A stretch of 64,000 nt of DNA, from contig NZ_CP051500.1 of the NCBI RefSeq assembly GCF_016755635.1, forward strand, positions 930,001 through 994,000. The letters are read 5' to 3'. The position numbers were made by a program, and so were the translations under genes. The notes beneath the pieces are model-generated. The model was given only the letters and a program-made list of their open reading frames with translations. It was not told the DNA's origin and did no database searches. This DNA is from Helicobacter pylori (lineage in GTDB: Bacteria > Campylobacterota > Campylobacteria > Campylobacterales > Helicobacteraceae). Shown here piece after piece: positions 1 through 7,772 of the stretch (positions are counted from its first letter, which is position 1; the number at the start of each line of letters is the position of its first letter).

Positions 1-731
1 ATCGCTTCTAAGGGCGTGTCATAGAGCGCGCTTAAATTGTGTGAAGTCATAGCGATTGGCGTGGAAGCTTGCAAAAAAAGTTTTTTATCTTTGAGCATGA
101 CCACATGCGTGGAGTGCCTGGCAACCAAATTAGGATCATGGATATTGACTAAAACGCTCAATTCTCGTTTTTTCATTTCATCTTTAATCGCATCAAAAAA
201 AAGGGCTTGGTTTTTTAAATCTAAAGCGCTCGTAGGCTCATCCAGTAACAATAAAGGCGTTCTTTGCAACAAACTTCTGGCTAAAAGCACCATTTGCCTT
301 TGACCGCCGGACAAATCATTGATGCCTTGATCTTTTAAGGACTCTAAATCCAAGCGCTCTAAAACGCTAGTCGCTTCTTTAATGTGCTTGGCTTTAGGCA
401 TAGCGAACAGATTCAAATGCGTCGCCTTCCCCATTAAGACAAAATCCAACACGCTGAAATTAAACGCATAATATTCCACTTGGGGGATATAAGCGATTAG
501 TTTGGCTTTTTCATAAGGCTTTAAGGGTAAAATATCTTTGTTACACGCTTTAATTTCGGTTTCTTCTAAAGGCTTCAAAAGCCCTAAAAGGCATTTTAAA
601 AGCGTGGTTTTACCGGAGCCGTTAGGCGCTAAAATGCTGGTGATGCTGTTTTTTGGCACGCTAAAACTCAACTTGTCTAAAATGAGTTTTTGAGAATATT
701 TAAAGGACAGGTTTTTAACTTCTAAGACCAT
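1..731 (-). CDS. fecE: Iron(III)-siderophore ABC transporter ATP-binding protein FecE (partial, C-terminus off the window)
   Basis: This is the cytoplasmic ATPase of a FecCDE/BtuCD-type importer, energising iron-complex uptake through FecD. Translation from ATG at 731 gives a Walker A (APNGSGKTT, about residues 31-39), the ABC signature LSGGQRQ and a Walker B ending LLLLDEPTSALD, followed by the switch histidine. About 243 codons are present and no stop is reached before base 1; the family is near 250-255 aa, so roughly a dozen residues are missing. The ATG overlaps the fecD stop by one base (TGATG), so the two are translationally coupled in one operon. The ferric-citrate-type specificity is by family and not visible in the sequence. 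Confidence 0.9.
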   Translation of the reverse strand, partial: MVLEVKNLSFKYSQKLILDKLSFSVPKNSITSILAPNGSGKTTLLKCLLGLLKPLEETEIKACNKDILPLKPYEKAKLIAYIPQVEYYAFNFSVLDFVLMGKATHLNLFAMPKAKHIKEATSVLERLDLESLKDQGINDLSGGQRQMVLLARSLLQRTPLLLLDEPTSALDLKNQALFFDAIKDEMKKRELSVLVNIHDPNLVARHSTHVVMLKDKKLFLQASTPIAMTSHNLSALYDTPLEA

Positions 732-1711
732 CACACCCCCCTAGTCCTGAATAAAAGCCACAAGAAAAAAGGCGCTCCTAAAACGCTTGTCGCAATGCCT
801 ACCGGTAAATCATAGGGGGTAATGGTTTTAGCCACCACATCCGCTAAAAGCAAGAAAAACGCCCCCATTAACAAAGAGCTTAAAAGCAATTTTTGTAAAT
901 TCGCCCCAAAAAACAACCTCGCCACATGCGGAATGACCAACCCAATCCAGCCGATCGTGCCGGACACGCTCACCGCTAAAGCGCTCGCAACGCTCACGCA
1001 CACCAAACAAAGCGATCGCAACAACACCGGGTTAATCCCCAAACTCAAACTTTGCGCATCGCTCAAGCTCAATAAATTAATACGCCACCTTAACAAAAAG
1101 AGCGGGATAAAGCCCAAAGATAGCCCTATGAAAGCGATCAAACAATCCTTATAACTGCTTAAAGACAAGCTCCCTAAAAGCCATACGACAATCGCTTGCG
1201 CTTTTTGGGGGATCACAAAGAATTTGATCGCTCCAGCTAAAGCGCTTAAAAACGCGCTCAACACCACCCCTGAAAGCACCAACGAAAGGACGGAATTGCC
1301 TAAAACCCTATTCATCGCTAAGACAGCAAGGCTGGCTAAAATCGCCCCAAAAAACGCTAAAATCGCAATGTTAGACTCCACTACCGCTATCGCCATCGCC
1401 ACGCCTAGCATCGCTCCGCTAGAAATTCCTAATAAAAAGGGATCGACTAAGGGGTTTCTAAAAATCGTTTGCATCACCACCCCACTCCCGGACAAACTCG
1501 CCCCCACCAAGAGCGCTAAAATCACTCGTGGTAGTCGTATTTCTAAAATAATAACACTTAAAGAGCTCAGTTCTTCATTGTGTAAAAAGTGGTTTTTCAC
1601 ATTCAGGCACACTTCTTGCCATTCTTCCAAACTCAAGGACTCCCCTCCAAACAACAGCACCACCACCGCTAAAATCACGCAAGCTAATGCAATATGATAG
1701 GTTTTAAGCAT
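731..1711 (-). CDS. fecD: Iron(III) ABC transporter permease FecD
   Basis: Inner-membrane permease of the FecCD/BtuC family that forms the channel for siderophore-bound iron with FecE. The 326-aa product is almost wholly hydrophobic with about ten membrane segments. It carries family motifs: the [18 protein letters not shown] stretch near residue 70-87 and the cytoplasmic [15 protein letters not shown] loop near residue 245-265 that docks the ATPase. I chose ATG 1711 ([10 protein letters not shown]) because AAGGA lies about 7 nt upstream; an in-frame codon at 1732 would add seven residues. The start lies inside the 3' end of the upstream dehydrogenase gene (8-nt overlap), so translation is coupled. 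No periplasmic binding protein gene is adjacent. Confidence 0.92.
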   Translation of the reverse strand: MLKTYHIALACVILAVVVLLFGGESLSLEEWQEVCLNVKNHFLHNEELSSLSVIILEIRLPRVILALLVGASLSGSGVVMQTIFRNPLVDPFLLGISSGAMLGVAMAIAVVESNIAILAFFGAILASLAVLAMNRVLGNSVLSLVLSGVVLSAFLSALAGAIKFFVIPQKAQAIVVWLLGSLSLSSYKDCLIAFIGLSLGFIPLFLLRWRINLLSLSDAQSLSLGINPVLLRSLCLVCVSVASALAVSVSGTIGWIGLVIPHVARLFFGANLQKLLLSSLLMGAFFLLLADVVAKTITPYDLPVGIATSVLGAPFFLWLLFRTRGV

Positions 1712-2567
1712 CACGCTTCCTTTTAAGAACAATTAATCTGAACAAAGAATCATACCAGCTACTCGGGAGGATTTGATACAACGCTAGTAACAATTGGGTT
1801 TTTAAGCCGATCAAATAGCGGGCCTTGATTTTTTGACTCATGCTAAGAAAAACGATTTTTTGCGCCACGGCTTTAGGGCTTAGGGCGTTTTGATACACGC
1901 CAGAATAAAAGCTTTTAGCCGCATTCACTTCTAACGCATAAACGCTATCTTCGCTCTCAAAATTCTCAACTGAAAAAGCGGTTTTTTCCCAATTGCTTTT
2001 CACCGGGCCTGGCTCAATCAAACACACTTGAACGTTAAAGGGTTTAAGCTCTAAACGCAAGGCATCGCTATAAGCCTCTAAGGCATGCTTACTCGCGCTG
2101 TAATGGCCTAAAAAGAGCATGCTCACACGCCCCGCTATGGAAGAAAGATTGAAAATCTTAGAATAGGGCTTGTTTTTTAATAAGGGCAAACAGAGTTGCA
2201 CCACTTCACAAAGGGCGAAAAAATTCACGCTAAATTGCTTTTTAACCTCTTCAATGGGCGTGTCTTCTACGCTCCCAAACACCCCATAACCGGCGGAATT
2301 GATCAAAACGTCGCAATGATCTTCTTTAGCGCTGATGTTTGAAAACACTTCTTTTAAAGCGTTAGAATCGCTCACATCAATATCAATACTCTCGCACAAC
2401 GCATGGTTTAACGCTACGCACAAAGTCGCATGCCTAGAGAGCGCATAGACTTTATACCCTTGATCTAACAGCATTAACGCACACTCTAACCCAATCCCAG
2501 AACTCGCCCCAGTGATAATTGCCACCTTTTGGCTTTCTTTTTTCTCTTCTTTCTCTCCAACGCCCAT
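1704..2567 (-). CDS. Short-chain dehydrogenase/reductase (SDR), substrate unknown
   Basis: Classical NAD(P)-dependent SDR of 287 aa. The nucleotide-binding glycine motif TGASSGIG is at about residues 19-26, the NSAG motif near 90, a catalytic Ser in NLSSIAG, and the YSASK catalytic pair near residue 157-161, followed by LIEPGPV. The C-terminal extension is hydrophobic ([19 protein letters not shown]), which could associate with membrane, as in some lipid or retinol-type SDRs; the substrate cannot be read from sequence. It is the first gene of the unit that continues into fecD-fecE and is divergent from the thioesterase gene. Why an SDR is coupled to iron transport is unclear. Confidence 0.85.
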   Translation of the reverse strand: MGVGEKEEKKESQKVAIITGASSGIGLECALMLLDQGYKVYALSRHATLCVALNHALCESIDIDVSDSNALKEVFSNISAKEDHCDVLINSAGYGVFGSVEDTPIEEVKKQFSVNFFALCEVVQLCLPLLKNKPYSKIFNLSSIAGRVSMLFLGHYSASKHALEAYSDALRLELKPFNVQVCLIEPGPVKSNWEKTAFSVENFESEDSVYALEVNAAKSFYSGVYQNALSPKAVAQKIVFLSMSQKIKARYLIGLKTQLLLALYQILPSSWYDSLFRLIVLKRKRDA

Positions 2568-2706
2568 TATTTAACGCTAACCCTCTTATTATTTTTATAA
2601 TTCCTCTAATATTCACTTAATATTACTTAATTTTTACTAACATATAGTTCTTGGAATGTTTTTTACAAAAAACATTTTTAACACCAATTTTAATTAAGGA
2701 GAAGCA
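2568..2706. promoter_or_regulatory. Divergent promoter region between the SDR-fecDE unit and the thioesterase gene
   Basis: This 139-bp stretch is very AT-rich and contains a run of TAATATT-like half-sites (CTAATATTCACTTAATATTAC around 2607-2627) resembling the AT-rich inverted repeats bound by H. pylori Fur. A Fur site would fit the iron-transport genes downstream on the minus strand, but this is inference; no footprint can be seen. The plus-strand gene has a good ribosome site (AAGGAG) just before 2707. Confidence 0.35.
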
Positions 2707-3231
2707 ATGCCTCAAATACAATCATCGCATTCTAGCCATTTTGATTTTACTATAGACACAGCGGATCGCACTAAATTATTGATGAGCTATTTAGTCGTGC
2801 CTACAACCGCTAATTTCAACAATGTCATGCATGGGGGGGAATTATTGAATTTATTGGATAAAGTGGCTTATGTGTGTTCGACTCGTTATTGCGCTAAAGG
2901 AACGGTCACTTTAAGCGTGGATGGGGTTACTTTTAAATACCCCATTCCTGTAGGGAATTTGCTCACTTTTTTAGCCAGCATCAATTATGTGGGGAACACT
3001 TCGTGCGAGGTGGGCATTAAGGTTTTAAGCGAAGACATTAAAACTCGTGAAATCACGCACACCAATTCATGCTATTTCACCATGGTGGCTGTGGAAAATG
3101 GCAAACCCACCCCCATGCCCAAATACGAGCCTAAAACAGAGGTTGAAATCCGCCGCTATGAAGGGGCTTTGAAACGCAAGGAAATGCGCACACGAGGGTA
3201 TTTAAAAAGCGGGAAACACGAGGGTGTTTAA
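2707..3231 (+). CDS. Hotdog-fold acyl-CoA thioesterase (YciA/ACOT type)
   Basis: Cytosolic thioesterase that hydrolyses acyl-CoA to free acid and CoA. The 174-aa product shows the hotdog pattern of the YciA/ACOT branch: the N-terminal VVPTTANFNNVMHGGELLNLLDKVAY segment (residues about 31-56) with the conserved N-x-M-H-G-G-x-L and downstream Asp, then a VTLSVDGVTF strand near residue 68-78 and a C-terminal basic tail. Start ATG 2707 is preceded by AAGGAG at optimal spacing. It is transcribed away from the SDR-fec genes, with no co-directional neighbour. Preferred chain length is unknown. Confidence 0.85.
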   Translation: MPQIQSSHSSHFDFTIDTADRTKLLMSYLVVPTTANFNNVMHGGELLNLLDKVAYVCSTRYCAKGTVTLSVDGVTFKYPIPVGNLLTFLASINYVGNTSCEVGIKVLSEDIKTREITHTNSCYFTMVAVENGKPTPMPKYEPKTEVEIRRYEGALKRKEMRTRGYLKSGKHEGV

Positions 3232-3335
3232 AAAGCCAAAAAGCGTGAGCGGTGTTTTAACCCTGAATTTTATCCTTAAAAAAGGGGGGTAGTTGGTGAG
3301 CGATTCATTTAAGCGTTATAAATTGTGTGGGTGGA

Positions 3336-3603
3336 TTAAAACAACTCGCTATGACTGCCTAACCTTACTAAAGAGAGGGTGTTTTCTTGTTTTTTAAATA
3401 GACAAGCAATAAATCCGGTTTTAGGTGGCATTCCCTAAAATCTTTTAAATTGCCTTTGAGTGGGTGGTCTTTGTATTTGGGAGCTAGGGGTTGCTCTTTG
3501 GCTAAATTTCCAACCACTTTATATAAAAGCTTTAATCAAACCCGTTTTTAACAAGAATTTTAAGATCCTTATCAAATTTTTTACTGGTTTCAATCGTCAG
3601 CAT
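3336..3603 (-). pseudogene. Degenerate YafQ/RelE-family toxin, two frameshifts (HP0892-like)
   Basis: Translation from ATG 3603 starts TIETSKKFDKDLKILVKNGFD and then hits TAA at 3534-3532. Shifting frame there restores a RelE-like body (KYKDHPLKG, then DFRECHLKPDLLLVY) until a second break near 3400-3391; a further shift recovers the C-terminus VRLGSHSELF and TAA at 3336. The frame-corrected protein closely parallels the intact toxin at 3979-4239. The start overlaps the end of the upstream antitoxin (3590) by 14 nt, the usual antitoxin-toxin coupling. The family consists of mRNA-cleaving endoribonucleases; this copy cannot make a functional one without frameshifting at two sites. Confidence 0.88.
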
Positions 3604-3901
3604 TTTTAAATCTTAAGTTTTCACAATGCTTTTTAAAATCCTCTATGCTTTTAAAACAAAGGTGGTTCTTGGTATCTTTAGCCCTTACTAAGATTTCTCG
3701 CTCTTCTTCTATGGTGTATCCGTTTTCGGTTAAATGGAGCACTTTAAATTGGAGTGCTTTTTTGATTCTTTGTTTTTGAGCTTGGATTTCCTTCAATTTT
3801 TCTAACGCTCTTTTTTGTTTGGTCTTGATAGAATTTAAAAAGTTAAAAAGCTGTTTTTCGCTGTATTTTGTGTAGTCTTTTTCTGCGGTGGTGTTAGGCA
3901 T
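3590..3901 (-). CDS. Antitoxin of the first tandem TA locus (HP0893-like), toxin partner broken
   Basis: A 103-aa acidic/basic coiled-coil-rich protein starting MPNTTAEKDYTKYSEKQLF, nearly the same N-terminus as the second antitoxin at 4226-4597. The middle is helical and Lys/Glu/Gln-rich (about residues 25-55), and the C-terminus (EDFKKHCENLRFKNADD) would be the toxin-binding segment. Ribosome site AAGGAATAAGC precedes the ATG. H. pylori antitoxins of this family (HP0893/HP0895) bind YafQ-like RNases and usually repress their own promoter. The downstream toxin is frameshifted, so this antitoxin may persist as an orphan, perhaps able to act on the neighbouring toxin. Confidence 0.82.
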   Translation of the reverse strand: MPNTTAEKDYTKYSEKQLFNFLNSIKTKQKRALEKLKEIQAQKQRIKKALQFKVLHLTENGYTIEEEREILVRAKDTKNHLCFKSIEDFKKHCENLRFKNADD

Positions 3902-3946
3902 GCTTATTCCTTTTTTAAAATATCAGCTCATTATAGCGCAAGCGAT
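3843..3946. repeat. Direct repeat copy 1 (TA promoter and antitoxin 5' end)
   Basis: About 104 bp nearly identical to 4539-4643. It covers the first codons of the antitoxin gene, its ribosome site and the upstream promoter up to AGCGCAAGCGAT. Only a few differences are seen (for example one extra A and a C/T swap). It marks a tandem duplication of the toxin-antitoxin unit and gives both copies the same control region. Confidence 0.9.
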
Positions 3947-3978
3947 TTGGTTTAAGCGTTATAAGGGGTTTGGGTGGA

Positions 3979-4239
3979 TTAAAACAGCTCGCTATGACTG
4001 CCTAACCTTAACAAAATCAGCTCATCATCTTCCACTAAATACACAAGCAAAATATCAGCTTTGATGTGGCATTCCCTAAAAGGCTTCCACTTTCCCTTTA
4101 AGGCATGATCTTGAAATCGTGGATCTAGCGGTTCTTTCTTTCTTAGAATGACTTCATTCAAAACGCTATCATCAAACCCGTTTTTAACAAGTTTTTTAAA
4201 GTCTTTTTTGAAAAAGATATGATGCCTAATTTTCAGCAT
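3979..4239 (-). CDS. YafQ/RelE-family mRNA interferase toxin (HP0894-like)
   Basis: Intact 86-aa type II toxin of the YafQ branch of the RelE/ParE fold, which cleaves mRNA until neutralised by the antitoxin. Visible features are a basic N-terminal helix (FFKKDFKKLVKNGFDD), the DHALKGKWKPFRECHIK central strand region (about residues 44-61) carrying catalytic-type His/Arg/Glu residues, an LLVYLVEDDELILLRLGSHSELF C-terminus with the conserved His three residues before the terminal Phe. The start overlaps the antitoxin stop by 14 nt, so the pair is coupled. The N-terminal twenty residues differ from the HP0894 sequence I remember, perhaps from recombination with the other toxin copy. Confidence 0.88.
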   Translation of the reverse strand: MLKIRHHIFFKKDFKKLVKNGFDDSVLNEVILRKKEPLDPRFQDHALKGKWKPFRECHIKADILLVYLVEDDELILLRLGSHSELF

Positions 4240-4597
4240 TCACTTCCTTTTTCACTTCATTTGCCCATGCAGAAAAGTCTTCAATAGTTTCTAAGTTTTC
4301 GTCTTTTAACGCATCTCTCATGGCTTGTTGCGTTTCAATATTTGGGGTTTCATGCCCCAAACAACAATCTCTTTTATCATCAAAAGCTTGGCTGATTTTT
4401 TGCAAGAGTTCATTTAACGCGTCTATTTTATCCTTAAAGTTTTGATCCCTTTTTTCCAATTCTTTAGCCATTTTTTCTTTAAAAGAAACTCTATCATTTT
4501 GCATCTTTTTGATTTTTCGCTCTAATTGATGGATCAAATTAAAAAGCTGTTTTTCGCTGTATTTTGTGTAGTCTTTTTTGGCGGTGGTGTTAGGCAT
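4226..4597 (-). CDS. Antitoxin of the second tandem TA locus (HP0895-like)
   Basis: A 123-aa protein with the same N-terminus as its paralogue at 3590-3901 (MPNTTAKKDYTKYSEKQLFN), then a Lys/Glu-rich coiled coil over about residues 24-70 and an acidic C-terminal segment (ENLETIEDFSAWANEVKKEV) suited to wrapping the toxin. ATG 4597 follows AAGGAATAAGC. It sits upstream of and overlaps the toxin gene. The shared promoter repeat with the first locus implies co-regulation, probably autorepression as is usual for such pairs. Confidence 0.85.
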   Translation of the reverse strand: MPNTTAKKDYTKYSEKQLFNLIHQLERKIKKMQNDRVSFKEKMAKELEKRDQNFKDKIDALNELLQKISQAFDDKRDCCLGHETPNIETQQAMRDALKDENLETIEDFSAWANEVKKEVNAEN

Positions 4598-4643
4598 GCT
4601 TATTCCTTTTTTAAAAATATCAGCTCATTATAGCGCAAGCGAT
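4539..4643. repeat. Direct repeat copy 2 (TA promoter and antitoxin 5' end)
   Basis: Second copy of the 104-bp repeat at 3843-3946, here in front of the intact toxin-antitoxin pair. Homologous recombination between the copies would remove one complete module (about 697 bp). Confidence 0.9.
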
Positions 4644-4654
4644 AGAGCAAGATT

Positions 4655-5051
4655 AAAAAGTTAGAAATCAAAACTCAAAGATTAAAAAGCGAAAGTAGTG
4701 GGGATCAGCAAAAAGAAAGATCAAAACCCCAAAAAAAAAGGGTTTAAAAACAAAGGGTTTAAAACAAACCCCTTAAAAAGAGAGTCTAAAAAAAAGAGAG
4801 TTCAAAGAAAAGAGAGTTCAAAAATTTAAAGAAAAAGGTTTAAAAACAAAGGGTTCTCCCTTAAAAAGGGAGTTCAAAAAAAGAAAGTTCAAAACAAAAA
4901 GGGTTCAAAACAAAAAAGGTTCAAAACAAAAAAGGTTCAAAACAAAGGGTTCAAAATAAGAAACCCCTTAAAAAAGAAATCCCTTTAAAAAGAAGCCCCC
5001 TAAAACAAAGGCTTCAAAAAAATTAAACCCCTCCAAAAAAAAAGAAAGTTC
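4655..5051. repeat. A-rich degenerate tandem repeat region with terminator-like hairpins
   Basis: About 400 bp without a gene, strongly purine-biased on the plus strand. The core GTTCAAAACAAAAAAG recurs with a 16-bp period at 4887, 4903, 4919 and 4935, then 14 bp later at 4949, with looser GTTCAAAA variants on both sides. Several CCCTTAAAAAGGG-type inverted repeats lie inside it, for example CTCCCTT-AAA-AAGGGAG near 4855-4871. It separates the TA genes from the end of babA. Confidence 0.85.
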
Positions 5052-5073
5052 AAAAAAAACCCCTTAAAAAGGG
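5052..5073 (-). terminator. Rho-independent terminator of babA
   Basis: On the minus strand the stem CCCTT-TTT-AAGGG is followed directly by G and eight T residues, 15-36 nt past the babA stop codon. It has the stem plus U-tract form of an intrinsic terminator. Confidence 0.7.
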
Positions 5074-5087
5074 AGTTTCATAAAAGC

Positions 5088-7313
5088 TTAATAAGCGAAC
5101 ACATAGTTCAAATACACGCTATAGAGCCTTCTGTATTTGAGTTCAGCCCCCATAAAGGAGTAGTAGTTCGTGTTGATGGTGGGGATTTTCACGCCTAGTT
5201 CAATGCCATGCTGAGCCGCATGATCGCTGCCTTTTTTCTTAGACCTGGCTAAATTCATCCTCACTCCCATGTTGAATAAGAATTGGAAATTAGCGGTGTT
5301 GATCTTAGCGTTATAGACATTATTCACGGTGGCTAAATTCACGTATTCAGAATTAAGCCATGAAGTGCCCGCTAACGCAATCCCACCAAAAAGCCCCACA
5401 GAAAGCTTGTTGTTTTTGCCTAAGAAATTGGTGGCTTTATCGTTGATGAAGTTATAAAGAGCGTCCGCTCCAAAACCATAAGTCCATACATCAGAAGCCG
5501 AGTTGAAAAAGCTGGATTTGATGAACGCATGGTTGTAGTCAAAAAAGCCGTAATACCTAGCGCCCCACTTTCTTTTTTGACCAAAAAATTGTTTGTAGCC
5601 CACTTGAATACCGATCCCATTCATCGCACCATTATTGGTTTGAGAACTAACAATACCCACTTTCCTAAAGGGGTTTCGCCCTAGTTCTTGGTTGATGGTT
5701 TGGACTTGGTTATAAGTGTTTTGATTCAAGTAATAATTGGTTTCTATGCCTTGCGGGCTATAGGGGTTATTCTTTTTGCTCACCACATTTTGCAAAGATT
5801 GAGCGTTAGGGACTTTGGAGAGCGCGGTGGTGATGCTGTTATAGGTGTTGCCCAATTCGCTGTATCTAGATTTGAAATGCACTAGAGTTTCAGCGATGTT
5901 TTCTGCTTGCTGTATCTGCTGTTCTTGAGTGCCAAAATGAGCGATGCTGTTGTTTAAATTCGTTATGGTTTCTTGCACATACGCGCAACCGGAAGCGAAA
6001 GTTTGAGTGGTCACTGTGCCAGGAGCTGAACCTTGTGTGCCACCAGTGCCAGCTGTTGAGGGGTTGTTGCATGTGGCTAAAAAGCCTGTAACAAAATTTC
6101 GAAAAGTCCCGCTAAGATTGTCAGGGTTAATGGTTTGCCCCACTTGATGGGATAAATCAAGCATTTTGGCTTGCGCGCTAGCGTTAGCGAGCATGCCTTG
6201 CGCAAAGCTAGCGTCTGTGAAAGGGTTGAATGTTTTTGCAGTGTCTAGGTTGCTCTGATTTTGCGCGTTTTCACTAACGATTTTGCTTTGCGCGACAAGA
6301 TCTTGCGCGTCTGTGATCATCTTTTGGATCGCGCTGATTTCTTCTTTAAAAGTGCACAAACCCCCTGAAGTCGGGTTCATCTGTGGGCCACCATCTTTAT
6401 TAGTTACTCGAAACCATGGGCATGCGTCGTTGATGGTGTTGATGAGCGTGCTCGCTTGCGCTAAGAGCGCTTGAGCGTTATCAGGCACTCCGCTTAATGT
6501 ATTAGTGATTTCGGTGTAGGACACCCCTGATGTATTACCTACTGCATTACTATCAACGACTTTTGAACTGATCGTGGTGGTTACGCTTTTGCCGTCTATG
6601 GTTTGGGTTTTAGTTGCGCTTCCGCCATTTCTATCGCTGTCTGCTATACCAAATAGTGACGGATCGCAGTTATTATTCCCTCCCCCTGAGCATGTGTAGG
6701 TATATTTTACATCAACCTTCCCGTTGTTTTCTTTGAGTGCGGGTAAGCCTTGTTTTAACGCCGTTTGGAGGATTTGATAGGCTTCGTTAAGCTTTTTCAT
6801 GTTATCAATACTCATAGGGCCGTAGTATCCAGGCGAATATCCGTTCAAAGAACAGGTGATGGAAGTGGATCGATACCCTGGCTCGTTGTTGAAGATGGTG
6901 GTTGAAGAAGTGCTTTTTTGATCACCATTACCCCCGCATTGCGTGGCATAGCCTAGAACATTCCAAAACCCCACCGCCGCATTGATCGCTAAAAGCACGG
7001 CTTGATAGGCCGGGGAATTTTTGGTATCGCCGATCAAGTTCTTCGCGCTCGCGCCCAGATTTTCACGCGCCGCATTGATCGCACTCGGATCAGAGGACAA
7101 TCGGATAAGGTTGGTTAAGGTGCTGTATCTGGTTAAAAGGTTGTTCAAGTTTTCATAATTGTCTGAAAGCTGTTGGATGCCTTTGGTGTTGCTTACCATT
7201 TGAGCGGCTTCACCGATTTGATAGCCCGCGCTCATGTAAAAGCCGTCGTCTTCAGCGCTCAAAGTGGAAACTAAAAGCGAGCCTAAAGCTAATGAAAGGA
7301 TGTGTTTTTTCAT
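5088..7313 (-). CDS. babA: BabA-type Lewis-b blood group antigen-binding outer membrane adhesin
   Basis: Hop-family outer-membrane adhesin of 741 aa. The signal peptide MKKHILSLALGSLLVSTLSA is followed by EDDGFYMSAGYQIGEA, an extracellular domain with disulfide-clasped loops (CGGNGDQKS near 126 and CSGGGNNNC near 210-218) and a C-terminal beta-barrel from about residue 550, ending in the aromatic NYVFAY. The middle region, with SATKTQTIDGKSVTTTISSKVV, resembles BabA more than BabB as I remember them, though the two share their ends and recombine. No CT-repeat tract is in the signal-sequence codons, so that switch is absent. The gene lies beside hypD, the locus occupied by babA in J99 and by babB in 26695. 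Binding specificity is inferred. Confidence 0.85.
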   Translation of the reverse strand: MKKHILSLALGSLLVSTLSAEDDGFYMSAGYQIGEAAQMVSNTKGIQQLSDNYENLNNLLTRYSTLTNLIRLSSDPSAINAARENLGASAKNLIGDTKNSPAYQAVLLAINAAVGFWNVLGYATQCGGNGDQKSTSSTTIFNNEPGYRSTSITCSLNGYSPGYYGPMSIDNMKKLNEAYQILQTALKQGLPALKENNGKVDVKYTYTCSGGGNNNCDPSLFGIADSDRNGGSATKTQTIDGKSVTTTISSKVVDSNAVGNTSGVSYTEITNTLSGVPDNAQALLAQASTLINTINDACPWFRVTNKDGGPQMNPTSGGLCTFKEEISAIQKMITDAQDLVAQSKIVSENAQNQSNLDTAKTFNPFTDASFAQGMLANASAQAKMLDLSHQVGQTINPDNLSGTFRNFVTGFLATCNNPSTAGTGGTQGSAPGTVTTQTFASGCAYVQETITNLNNSIAHFGTQEQQIQQAENIAETLVHFKSRYSELGNTYNSITTALSKVPNAQSLQNVVSKKNNPYSPQGIETNYYLNQNTYNQVQTINQELGRNPFRKVGIVSSQTNNGAMNGIGIQVGYKQFFGQKRKWGARYYGFFDYNHAFIKSSFFNSASDVWTYGFGADALYNFINDKATNFLGKNNKLSVGLFGGIALAGTSWLNSEYVNLATVNNVYNAKINTANFQFLFNMGVRMNLARSKKKGSDHAAQHGIELGVKIPTINTNYYSFMGAELKYRRLYSVYLNYVFAY

Positions 7314-7384
7314 GTTTTCTCCTTGTTAAATTGGATTGGATTTAGTGTTAGGATTTCATACATTCAATAGAATGTATTTGGAGC

Positions 7385-7419
7385 ATTATAACATAAAAGC
7401 GTTTTTTTTTTTTTTTTTT
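7385..7419 (-). promoter_or_regulatory. babA promoter: TATAAT box with an 18-base poly-A tract across the -35 region
   Basis: On the minus strand a perfect TATAAT lies at 7390-7385, and an uninterrupted run of 18 A (7419-7402) starts 11 nt upstream of it, so the tract spans the spacer and -35 position. Tract-length change in such positions is known to tune H. pylori adhesin transcription. The ribosome site AAGGAG precedes ATG 7313. Confidence 0.75.
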
Positions 7420-7515
7420 CATTTTGGAAAAATGTTGTCATTTTTTTGATTGTGACGCTTTTTGTTTCGTTTGGTGCGATCTGGTGGCGCGATTTGGTGG
7501 TGTGCTTTGAGAGAA

Positions 7516-7592
<77 letters not shown>

Positions 7593-7618
7593 CCTAAGCT
7601 TAATAAAAGGAAAAAAAA

Positions 7619-7693
7619 TGGCTGGGGTGCAAGGATTCGAACCTCGGAATGCCAGGACCAAAACCTGGTGCCTTACCGCTTGGCGACACCCCA
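7619..7693 (-). tRNA. tRNA-Gln (UUG)
   Basis: A 75-nt cloverleaf with acceptor TGGGGTG/CACCCCA, anticodon TTG in CAGG-TTTTGGT-CCTG, T-arm GGTTCGAATCC and encoded CCA. It lies 26 nt upstream of tRNA-fMet on the same strand. Confidence 0.96.
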
Positions 7694-7772
7694 ACACAAA
7701 TACACAAATAATAAAAAAAGCATTATACAAAAGCTTTTTAAAAAAGTCAAGCTAAAATGCTATAATTTTCTC

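Noticed and set aside
4655..5051. CRISPR-like array
   Set aside because: The repeats are short, contiguous and A-rich without unique spacers; no cas genes are in the window.
5420..6474. Short open frames within babA on both strands
   Set aside because: They overlap the adhesin gene entirely and show no start signals.
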